From assembly GCA_900113385.1 (NCBI GenBank), contig FOPE01000007.1, positions 23,468 to 87,467 on the forward strand: a stretch of DNA of 64,000 nt, written 5' to 3'. The notes under the pieces are model-generated. The model worked only from the letters and a program-made list of their open reading frames with translations. It did not search any database and was not told where the DNA came from. Each line of letters opens with the position of its first letter. Position 1 is the first letter of the stretch. The stretch is from Lachnospiraceae bacterium C7 (GTDB lineage Bacteria > Bacillota > Clostridia > Lachnospirales > Lachnospiraceae). Both the position numbers and the translations under genes were made by a program. Below are positions 10,041-17,208 of the stretch, piece after piece.

Positions 10041-10550
10041 ATGAAAAAAGGAAATAATATAGTGCTAATTGGAATGCCAGGTGTAGGAAAAAGTACAGTT
10101 GGTGTAATTTTAGCCAAGGTAAAAGGATACAATTTTGTAGATGCAGATTTACTAATTCAAGAGCAAGAAGGGAGGCTTCTTCATGAAATAATTTCTGAGG
10201 AAGGGACAGAAGACTTTTTGCGCATAGAAGAAGAGGTAAATGCTTCTATTGTTGCAGATAAAACAATTATAGCAACAGGGGGAAGCGTAGTTTATGGAAC
10301 ACAAGCTATGAAGCATCTTAGTGAAATCGGTACAATTGTTTATTTGAAAGTTTCGTATAATACATTAGAAAAGAGACTAGAAGATATCAAAGGAAGAGGA
10401 GTCGTATTAAAGGACGGACAAACCCTAAAGGACTTGTACGATGAAAGAACACCGATTTACGAAAGATATGCAGACATAACTGTAAACGAAGAACATCTTA
10501 ATGTAGAACAAACAGTAGATGCGTTAGAAAATAAACTAAAAAGTTGCTAA
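10041..10550 (+). CDS. aroK: Shikimate kinase
   Basis: Phosphorylates shikimate in the chorismate pathway. The 169-residue P-loop kinase begins MKKGNNIVLIGMPGVGKST (Walker A GMPGVGKS). It continues with the conserved DADLLIQ segment, the FLRIEEE motif, the GGS shikimate-binding loop (ATGGSVVY) and a lid with R residues (GRGVVL). Length is normal. Some homologues are called aroL; symbol choice is by convention. It stands alone, immediately after an intrinsic terminator. Confidence 0.93.
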   Translation: MKKGNNIVLIGMPGVGKSTVGVILAKVKGYNFVDADLLIQEQEGRLLHEIISEEGTEDFLRIEEEVNASIVADKTIIATGGSVVYGTQAMKHLSEIGTIVYLKVSYNTLEKRLEDIKGRGVVLKDGQTLKDLYDERTPIYERYADITVNEEHLNVEQTVDALENKLKSC

Positions 10551-10591
10551 AAAAAATATTAAAAATTTATAAATATTAGCAAAAATGCAAA

Positions 10592-10621
10592 TTGACAAAA
10601 TAACCTATTACAAACTATAAT
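10592..10621 (+). promoter_or_regulatory. Sigma-A promoter of murA
   Basis: Consensus TTGACA (10592-10597) and TATAAT (10616-10621) with an 18-base spacer, 70 bases upstream of the murA start. Confidence 0.75.
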
Positions 10622-10691
10622 AAGTTGTTTGAAGAGATTATTAAAGAGATTAAAAACTCAAGCTGATGAGTATTAATTACTGAGGTGTGAG

Positions 10692-11984
10692 ATGGAACAA
10701 TACGTGATCAAGGGTGGCCATACTTTACATGGCGAAGTTGAGATTGGTGGAGCTAAAAATGCAGCACTTGCTATTTTAGCAGCAGCCACTATGACAGACG
10801 AAACAGTTACAATTGAAAATTTACCTGATGTTCGAGATATTAATGTTTTATTACAGGCTATTGAGGAATTAGGTGCAAAAGTTAATAGAATGAGTCCTCA
10901 TAAGGTTTCAATCAATGGCTCATTTATCAGAAGCTATTGTGTAGATAATGAATTTATTAGAAAGATTCGAGCATCATACTACTTAATCGGTGCATTACTT
11001 GGAAAGTATAATAATGCAGAAGTTGCTCTTCCAGGTGGATGTGATATCGGTAGCCGTCCTATTGATTTACATATCAAAGGATTTAAGGCTATGGGAGCAG
11101 AAGTAGAAATTGCACATGGACTTGTTGCAGCAAAAGCTGAAAAGTTAAAAGGTACACATATCTATTTAGATAAAGTATCTGTAGGTGCAACTATCAACAT
11201 TATGATGGCAGCTGCAATGGCAGAAGGAAAAACTGTTATTGAGAATGCAGCTAAAGAGCCACATATCGTTGATGTAGCTAACTTCTTAAACAGTATGGGA
11301 GCAAACATTCGTGGAGCAGGTACAGATGTTATTCGTATCGTTGGTGTATCTAAATTACACTCTACAGAATACGCAGTAATTCCTGATCAAATCGAAGCAG
11401 GTACATTTATGTGTGCAGCAGCAGCTACAGGCGGAGATGTATTAGTTAAGAATGTTATTCCAAAACATTTAGAAGCTACAAGTGCTAAGCTCATCGAAGC
11501 AGGATGTAAAATTGAAGAATACGACGATGCTGTTCGTGTAATCGCTCCAAAGCGTTTAACACATACACAAGTTACTACATTACCATATCCAGGATTCCCA
11601 ACAGATATGCAGCCACAGATGGCAGTAGTACTTGGAATAGCAGAAGGAACTAGTACAGTTACAGAAAGCATTTTTGAAAATCGATTCAAATATGTAGATG
11701 AACTTACTAGAATGGGTGCAACTATCAAAGTTGAAGGTAATGTTGCAATCATCAGCGGTATTAAAAAATACACAGGGGCAAGAGTTAATGCACCAGATCT
11801 TAGAGCAGGCGCTGCACTTGTTATTGCAGGTCTTGCAGGTGAAGGCATTACAGTAGTTGATGACATACATTACGTTGAAAGAGGATACGAGCACTTAGAA
11901 GAGAAACTTCGTAAATTAGGAGCTGTAATTGACAAAGTCTCTTCTGAAAAAGAATTACATAAATTTATTCTTAAAGTATCATAA
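10692..11984 (+). CDS. murA: UDP-N-acetylglucosamine 1-carboxyvinyltransferase
   Basis: Transfers enolpyruvate from PEP to UDP-GlcNAc, the first committed step of peptidoglycan synthesis. The 430-residue protein begins MEQYVIKGGHTLHGEVEIGG with the AKNAALAILAA segment. The catalytic cysteine is present at about residue 117 (LPGGCDIGSRP), the residue attacked by fosfomycin. The C terminus has DLRAGAALVIAGLAGEG. The start ATG follows a GAGGTG site. The dedicated promoter is strong. Confidence 0.97.
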   Translation: MEQYVIKGGHTLHGEVEIGGAKNAALAILAAATMTDETVTIENLPDVRDINVLLQAIEELGAKVNRMSPHKVSINGSFIRSYCVDNEFIRKIRASYYLIGALLGKYNNAEVALPGGCDIGSRPIDLHIKGFKAMGAEVEIAHGLVAAKAEKLKGTHIYLDKVSVGATINIMMAAAMAEGKTVIENAAKEPHIVDVANFLNSMGANIRGAGTDVIRIVGVSKLHSTEYAVIPDQIEAGTFMCAAAATGGDVLVKNVIPKHLEATSAKLIEAGCKIEEYDDAVRVIAPKRLTHTQVTTLPYPGFPTDMQPQMAVVLGIAEGTSTVTESIFENRFKYVDELTRMGATIKVEGNVAIISGIKKYTGARVNAPDLRAGAALVIAGLAGEGITVVDDIHYVERGYEHLEEKLRKLGAVIDKVSSEKELHKFILKVS

Positions 11985-12009
11985 TTAATTTGTGAAATGC
12001 ATTAGTGTA

Positions 12010-12062
12010 CATCTCAAATGAGATGATACCGCCCTCTAGGCAAAGCGTAGACGAGCAAGGGG
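12010..12062 (+). other. Structured GC-richer segment in the murA 3' region, unidentified RNA
   Basis: A perfect 7-base hairpin (CATCTCA with TGAGATG, 12010-12025) is followed by a segment richer in G and C in which CCCT (12032-12035) can pair with AGGG (12058-12061), and then by the terminator at 12088-12125. No ORF and no riboswitch class I recognise. It may be a murA 3' UTR structure or a 3'-derived small RNA. Confidence 0.35.
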
Positions 12063-12087
12063 TTGAATGAATTGATATGAAGAAAAG

Positions 12088-12125
12088 AGAAGCAATCAAC
12101 TATTATTAGTTATTGCTTCTTTTTT
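12088..12125 (+). terminator. Intrinsic terminator downstream of murA
   Basis: AGAAGCAAT and ATTGCTTCT form a 9-base stem followed by a run of T residues. Confidence 0.85.
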
Positions 12126-12146
12126 GATGTGAAATAAAACTTGTCA

Positions 12147-12175
12147 TTGACAGATAAATACTAAAGTGATACAAT
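12147..12175 (+). promoter_or_regulatory. Sigma-A promoter of the metK riboswitch leader
   Basis: TTGACA (12147-12152) and TACAAT (12170-12175) with a 17-base spacer, about 30 bases before the S-box. Confidence 0.8.
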
Positions 12176-12207
12176 GCAAAATATATATGTATTATAATAT
12201 TAATTTT

Positions 12208-12332
12208 CTCTTATTCAGAGTGATGGAGATACAAAGGATCTATGAAGTCACGGCAACCCCGTTCTTCTCGTATTGAGTAGATGCGTGAGACAGGAAGGTG
12301 CCAACCTGAGCGATAATTCGAACAATAAGAGG
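12208..12332 (+). promoter_or_regulatory. SAM-I (S-box) riboswitch
   Basis: The aptamer starts CTCTTATTCAGAGTGATGGAG, cut here to its first bases CTCTTATTCAGAG, and ends AACAATAAGAGG, so P1 pairs CTCTTATT with AATAAGAG. Conserved S-box blocks are visible: GATGGAGATAC, CTATGAAGTCACGGCAACC and GGAAGGTGCCAACCTGAGCGA with the end of P4. Binding of SAM is expected to leave the terminator at 12353-12380 free to form and so shut off metK, as known for this class. Confidence 0.95.
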
Positions 12333-12352
12333 ATTAGTTATTTATTAATTGG

Positions 12353-12380
12353 TCCGCTTGGTTGTCAAGTGGATTTTTTT
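12353..12380 (+). terminator. Expression-platform terminator of the SAM riboswitch
   Basis: TCCGCTTG and CAAGTGGA pair (one G-T) around GTTGT and are followed by seven T residues, 21 bases after the aptamer. Confidence 0.88.
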
Positions 12381-12449
12381 ATGCACTTATAAGATTTGTA
12401 TAGATATAATATACAAGCTGATATTTTTTAATATTAAATATAAATATGG

Positions 12450-12515
12450 GATATCATACATAAGTATAAGACATTACATATAAATACGAGATATCACATA
12501 AAATATAAGAAATTA
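12450..12515 (+). repeat. Imperfect 20-base tandem repeats in the metK leader
   Basis: Units starting GATATCATACATAAG (12450), GACATTACATATAAA (12470) and GATATCACATAAAAT (12490), with a partial fourth GAAATTA, follow each other at about 20 bases. A small hairpin CAAGC/GCTTG is at 12561-12580. The rest of 12381-12676 is A+T rich, with no gene. Confidence 0.55.
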
Positions 12516-12676
12516 ATTATATAGCAGAAAAATATCCGATATATATATTAAGTATAGTAAAGCAAGCGGCACTGCTTGTTTGATTGATTTTCGTAGAATA
12601 TCGAGTTAGAAGTTATAAGTCATAAAGAATTAGGTATGGTTTGTTGAAGAATATGAGATATAGAAAGGACCAAAAG

Positions 12677-13858
12677 ATGGAGAAATTATTATTTACATCA
12701 GAATCAGTAACAGAAGGTCACCCAGATAAAATGTGTGATGCAATTTCAGATGCAATTTTAGATGAATGCATGAAACAAGATCCTATGAGCCGTGTTGCAT
12801 GTGAAGCAACTACTTGTACAGGATTTGTTTTAGTAACAGGAGAGATTACAACAAAAGCCCAACTAGATATTCCTTCAATTGTTAGAGAAACAGTCAATGA
12901 AATCGGATATAATGATGCAAAAACTGGATTTGATGGTAACACATGTGCAGTTATGGTAGCTTTAGATCAGCAGTCAGCAGATATTGCTATGGGTGTTGAT
13001 AAAGCACTTGAAGCTAGAGAAGGCGCACTTAAAGATGAACTTGATACAGGTGCAGGAGATCAAGGTATGATGTTTGGATATGCTACAAACGAGACACCAG
13101 AATTTATGCCATACCCTATTTCATTAGCACACAAATTATCACGTAGACTTACAGAAGTTAGAAAAGATGGTACATTAAGCTATTTAAGACCGGACGGAAA
13201 AACTCAAGTATCAGTAGAATATGATGAAGATGGAAAACCAAAAAGACTTGAGACAGTTGTATTATCTACACAACATGATGAAGACGTTACACAAGAGCAG
13301 ATTCATACAGATATCAAAAAATATGTCTTTGATCCAGTTTTACCACAAGAATTAATTGATGATAAAACTAAATTTTATATAAATCCAACAGGACGTTTTG
13401 TAATCGGTGGACCACACGGAGATGCAGGACTTACAGGACGTAAGATTATTGTAGATACATACGGTGGAATGGCTCGTCACGGCGGTGGAGCATTCTCAGG
13501 AAAAGATTGTACAAAAGTAGATAGATCAGCAGCTTATGCAGCACGTTACGTTGCAAAGAATATTGTAGCAGCTGGACTTGCTGATAAATGTGAAATTCAG
13601 CTTTCATATGCAATTGGTGTAGCTGAACCAACATCTATCAACGTAGATACATTTGGAACAGGAAAATTATCAAGCGAGAAATTAGTAGAAATCGTAAGAA
13701 AACACTTTGATCTTCGTCCAGCAGGAATTATCAAAATGTTAGATTTACGTAGACCAATTTATCGTGGAACAGCAGCTTACGGACACTTTGGACGCACAGA
13801 TTTAAATCTTCCATGGGAAGCAACAGATAAGGTTGAGGATTTAAAAAAATATTTATAA
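12677..13858 (+). CDS. metK: S-adenosylmethionine synthase
   Basis: Makes SAM from methionine and ATP. The protein (about 393 residues) begins [21 protein letters not shown], with the conserved HPDK methionine site, the [11 protein letters not shown] motif and the signature GGGAFSGKD (near 275). In-frame upstream codons reach 12641, but AAAGGA at 12664 and the conserved start set 12677. Control is by the S-box leader, so the gene should be turned on when SAM is low. A strong terminator follows at 13981-14025. Confidence 0.98.
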   Translation: MEKLLFTSESVTEGHPDKMCDAISDAILDECMKQDPMSRVACEATTCTGFVLVTGEITTKAQLDIPSIVRETVNEIGYNDAKTGFDGNTCAVMVALDQQSADIAMGVDKALEAREGALKDELDTGAGDQGMMFGYATNETPEFMPYPISLAHKLSRRLTEVRKDGTLSYLRPDGKTQVSVEYDEDGKPKRLETVVLSTQHDEDVTQEQIHTDIKKYVFDPVLPQELIDDKTKFYINPTGRFVIGGPHGDAGLTGRKIIVDTYGGMARHGGGAFSGKDCTKVDRSAAYAARYVAKNIVAAGLADKCEIQLSYAIGVAEPTSINVDTFGTGKLSSEKLVEIVRKHFDLRPAGIIKMLDLRRPIYRGTAAYGHFGRTDLNLPWEATDKVEDLKKYL

Positions 13859-13980
13859 AATAACAACAAAAGCAAAACAGCAATAAAACAACTATAAGGC
13901 TGTTATAAAGTATTTATAAAAAATATTATATAAGTAAATACGCATTAAGTGTTGAGAAAATCACATATATAATTAAAGGA

Positions 13981-14025
13981 AGAGGATTAAATAGTTAAAA
14001 TAGCTATTTAATCCTCTCTTTTTTT
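13981..14025 (+). terminator. Intrinsic terminator downstream of metK
   Basis: A perfect 14-base stem (AGAGGATTAAATAG with CTATTTAATCCTCT) around a 9-base loop and followed by a T tract. Confidence 0.93.
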
Positions 14026-14109
14026 AGAAAAAATTTATTTTACTTTAATAATATTAAAATAAAAATGGTTTTTAACGATAAATATAGTGTAGGGGGACGC
14101 CTAAATATA

Positions 14110-14147
14110 AGCAAAGGAGATGCAAATTATAGCAAAGGAGATGCAAA
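14110..14147 (+). repeat. Direct duplication of the ribosome binding site segment
   Basis: AGCAAAGGAGATGCAAA occurs at 14110-14126 and 14131-14147, 21 bases apart, just before the histidine kinase ATG at 14154. Each copy carries AAGGAG followed at once by ATG; both ATGs are in one frame and end at the TAA at 14150-14152. The second AAGGAG serves the kinase start, with a rather long spacer of 13. Confidence 0.8.
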
Positions 14148-14153
14148 AATAAC

Positions 14154-15647
14154 ATGAAGGTAAAAACCAAACTGACCATCTCATTTTGTATTATTTTATT
14201 CGTTCCAATAATCTTATCATTAACATTATTAGGAATCTATAGAGAAGTTCAAAATAGAGAAGTTGAAGAAAGGTATGGAATTACGGGGAATGAAAATTAT
14301 AGCGTATATACTACCATACAATTTTTAAACGATTATTTAACAAAAGATTTTAAATCAATTCAAGGAGATATAGAAAAAGATGCCGAGAAAATAACAACAA
14401 AAGAAAATTTAGATAATCTAAACGAAAGCCTAGAAGATGAAAAGTCATATTTAGTAGTGAAAAAAAATAACGAAATTATCTATAATGGTGGTGAAGGTAA
14501 TGAGAAAGTAATAAAGAACTTACCGCATTATAATAAAGCTTTCGCTAATATGTATACGGCAACTTTTGTAGATGGAAAAACAAGCATATTGGTGAAACAA
14601 ATTAATTTTAAGTTTAAAGATAGTAGTAAAGGGTGCTTTTATGTTGTGACAAAAGTAAATGAGATAGTACCCCGAACTCAGGATATATTTATAGATTTAT
14701 TAATAACAATAGTAGTAATTTTAGGAGTGACTGCCATAATGTTAACAGCATGGGTGTATAGAAGTTTAATAACACCAATAAAAACTTTGCAAATGGCAGC
14801 AGAAAACATTAAAGAAGGCAATTTAGATTTTGAAATAGAAGTAGAAGAAGGAACAGATGATGAATTTGGAGAATTGTGTGTAACCTTCGAAAAAATGAGA
14901 CAACGATTAAAAGATAATGCTAGAGAAAAAGTAAATGATGAAAAAGAAAATAGAGCATTAATTAGCAACATAGCCCATGACCTAAAAACTCCAATAACAG
15001 CAGTAAAGGGTTATGCAGAAGGAATTATGGATGGAGTCGCAAATACTCCAGAGAAAGTAGATAAATATATAAAAACAATTTATAACAAAGCAAGTGAAAT
15101 GGATTTATTGATAAACGAATTAACACTATATTCAAAAATAGATACGAATCGAATACCATATAATTTCACAAAGCTAAATGTAACAGATTATTATAATGAT
15201 TGTATAGAAGAAATTGGAATAGATTTAGAAGCAAAAGGAATTGGACTAGCATATTACAATTATGCAAATCCTGAAGCCGTTATTGTTGCTGATACGGAGC
15301 AATTGAGAAGAGTTATTAACAACATTGTTGGAAATTCGGTAAAATATATGGATAAAACTAGTGGTTTTATAAATATTCGTGTAAAAGATGTGGGAGATTT
15401 CATCCAAACAGAAATAGAAGATAATGGAAAAGGAATAGCACAAAAAGACTTGCCTTACGTATTTGACAGATTTTATAGAGCAGATGCTTCAAGAAACTCA
15501 GCAACTGGAGGAAGTGGAATCGGACTTTCCATAGTAAAAAAAATAATCGAGGATCATGGTGGAAAAATATGGGCAACAAGTAAAGAAGGAGCGGGAACCA
15601 CTATGTATTTCGTAATAAGAAAATATCAGGAGGCACAAAATGAGTAG
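14154..15647 (+). CDS. Sensor histidine kinase, HAMP type
   Basis: Membrane sensor of a two-component system, 497 residues. The first membrane segment is near residues 8-27, an extracytoplasmic sensor region of about 150 residues has no family I recognise, and the second membrane segment is near 182-202. A HAMP domain (LQMAAENIKEGNLDFEIE) follows, then the H-box SNIAHDLKTPITAV with the phosphorylated His near 274, and the catalytic domain with VINNIVGNSVKY, DNGKGI and GGSGIGLSIV. It overlaps the response regulator gene by 8 bases. The stimulus cannot be deduced. Confidence 0.93.
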   Translation: MKVKTKLTISFCIILFVPIILSLTLLGIYREVQNREVEERYGITGNENYSVYTTIQFLNDYLTKDFKSIQGDIEKDAEKITTKENLDNLNESLEDEKSYLVVKKNNEIIYNGGEGNEKVIKNLPHYNKAFANMYTATFVDGKTSILVKQINFKFKDSSKGCFYVVTKVNEIVPRTQDIFIDLLITIVVILGVTAIMLTAWVYRSLITPIKTLQMAAENIKEGNLDFEIEVEEGTDDEFGELCVTFEKMRQRLKDNAREKVNDEKENRALISNIAHDLKTPITAVKGYAEGIMDGVANTPEKVDKYIKTIYNKASEMDLLINELTLYSKIDTNRIPYNFTKLNVTDYYNDCIEEIGIDLEAKGIGLAYYNYANPEAVIVADTEQLRRVINNIVGNSVKYMDKTSGFINIRVKDVGDFIQTEIEDNGKGIAQKDLPYVFDRFYRADASRNSATGGSGIGLSIVKKIIEDHGGKIWATSKEGAGTTMYFVIRKYQEAQNE

Positions 15648-16332
15648 AATATTAATAGTAGAAGACGAGGCAGCTATTGCCGATTTAGAAAGAGATTACT
15701 TAGAATTAAGTGGATTTGATGTAGAGGTTGAAAATGATGGAACTAGCGGATTAGCTAGCGCAATTACAGAAGACTACGATTTATTCATATTAGATTTAAT
15801 GGTGCCTGGAATTGACGGGTTTGAGATGTGCAAAGAAATTAGAGCAAAGAAAAATACACCAATTATAATGGTTTCAGCAAAAAAAGACGATATTGATAAA
15901 ATACGAGGATTAGGTTTAGGTGCAGATGACTATATTACAAAGCCATTTTCGCCAAGTGAGTTAGTCGCTCGTGTAAAAGCACATCTTTCAAGATATGACA
16001 GATTAATAAAAAGTAGTACAAAAGTAGAAAATGATTTAGTGGAAATCAGAGGAATTAAAATTGATAAAACAGCAAGAAGAGTTTGGGTAAATGGTGAAGA
16101 AAAACAGTTTACTACAAAAGAATTTGACTTGCTGACATTTTTAGCTGAGAATCCAAATCATGTTTTTACAAAGGAAGATCTATTTAAAGAAATTTGGGAT
16201 ATGAATTCTGTAGGAGATATAGCTACAGTAACAGTCCATATTAAAAAGATCAGAGAGAAAATAGAGCTCAATACTACTAAACCACAATATATTGAAACAA
16301 TTTGGGGTGTAGGCTATCGCTTTAAATTGTAA
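15640..16332 (+). CDS. OmpR/PhoB-family response regulator
   Basis: DNA-binding partner of the preceding kinase, 230 residues. The receiver domain has the acidic pocket VEDE, the phosphoacceptor Asp at about residue 52 (LDLMVPGIDG), the VSAK switch Ser and the KPF lysine. The C-terminal winged helix has FTTKEFDLLTFLAENPNHVFTKE and ends TIWGVGYRFKL. The start ATG follows AGGAGG inside the kinase gene. Target genes are not evident; genes next to it are housekeeping. Confidence 0.95.
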   Translation: MSRILIVEDEAAIADLERDYLELSGFDVEVENDGTSGLASAITEDYDLFILDLMVPGIDGFEMCKEIRAKKNTPIIMVSAKKDDIDKIRGLGLGADDYITKPFSPSELVARVKAHLSRYDRLIKSSTKVENDLVEIRGIKIDKTARRVWVNGEEKQFTTKEFDLLTFLAENPNHVFTKEDLFKEIWDMNSVGDIATVTVHIKKIREKIELNTTKPQYIETIWGVGYRFKL

Positions 16333-16439
16333 AATAGGTTATAATAGTATTTATAAAGTTGTATTTTGAATAAAAGTGCAGCGAAGTAGTTAAATTAGAG
16401 AAACAATTGCAATGCTAGAAAATGGAATGGAGGCTTATC

Positions 16440-17108
16440 ATGGAACTTACAATTTTACACGAAGACAAGGATATTATTGTATGCTATAAACCAGCGGGGG
16501 TGGCAACACAAACGGCACGTTTAAGTCAGCAGGATATGGTAAGCTTACTAAAAAATCATTTAGCAGAAAATGATGAAACTCCATACATCGGAGTTGTTCA
16601 CAGACTAGATCAACCAGTAGAAGGAGTAATGGTTTTTGCGAAGAATAAAGAGGCTGCCGCCGATTTATCAGAACAGATGAAAGAACATGGAATAGGAAAA
16701 CATTACTATGCAGTAACAGATGGAGTCCCAGAAAGTACTATGGGAACTCTTACAAACTATTTGGTTACAGATCATAAAACAAATACAACATCAGTTGTAA
16801 GTAAAGAAAGAAAAAATGCAAAGAAAGCGGTTTTAGCGTATAATGTAGTTTATATAAAAGGAAACTGCGCATTAATAAATGTATCACTAAAAACTGGTAG
16901 ACAACATCAGATTCGTGTACAGATGGCACATATGGGATGTCCTCTACTAGGTGATCAAAAATATGGAAAAGGAAAGGTGCAAGGAATTAGAACACCGGGA
17001 TTATGTTCATATAGAATCACGTTTAATCATCCAACAACAAAAAAAAGAATGCATTTTGAGGTAAAACCTCAGAATAAAGTCTTTCAGGAATATGTAGAGC
17101 ATCTATAA
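16440..17108 (+). CDS. RluA-family 23S rRNA or tRNA pseudouridine synthase
   Basis: Isomerises uridine to pseudouridine in a structured RNA. The 222-residue protein is a bare catalytic domain with no S4 domain. It has the catalytic motif HRLDQPVEGVMVF, with the nucleophilic Asp near residue 55, then LKTGRQHQIRVQMAHMGCPLLGDQKYG, typical of the family. An ATG at 16422 is in frame, but GGAGG at 16429-16433 and the usual start MELTILHEDKDIIVCYKP fix 16440. Which RNA position it modifies cannot be assigned from sequence. Confidence 0.9.
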   Translation: MELTILHEDKDIIVCYKPAGVATQTARLSQQDMVSLLKNHLAENDETPYIGVVHRLDQPVEGVMVFAKNKEAAADLSEQMKEHGIGKHYYAVTDGVPESTMGTLTNYLVTDHKTNTTSVVSKERKNAKKAVLAYNVVYIKGNCALINVSLKTGRQHQIRVQMAHMGCPLLGDQKYGKGKVQGIRTPGLCSYRITFNHPTTKKRMHFEVKPQNKVFQEYVEHL

Positions 17109-17130
17109 AGAACAAAAATGACAGAATTCT

Positions 17131-17162
17131 ATCCTCAGCAATTAAATTGCTGAGGATTTTTT
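17131..17162 (+). terminator. Intrinsic terminator after the pseudouridine synthase gene
   Basis: ATCCTCAGCAA and TTGCTGAGGAT form an 11-base perfect stem followed by a T run. Confidence 0.92.
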
Positions 17163-17208
17163 GCGGGAAAGAGAAATATAATGGCATTAAAAAGAATTAG
17201 GAGGAAAT

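Noticed and set aside
11387..11866. Minus-strand open frame inside murA
   Set aside because: It is antisense to the conserved murA coding region and has no ribosome binding site.
14120..14152. Ten-codon leader peptide before the sensor kinase
   Set aside because: Its ATG touches AAGGAG with no spacer; the duplicated segment is better read as a repeated ribosome binding site.
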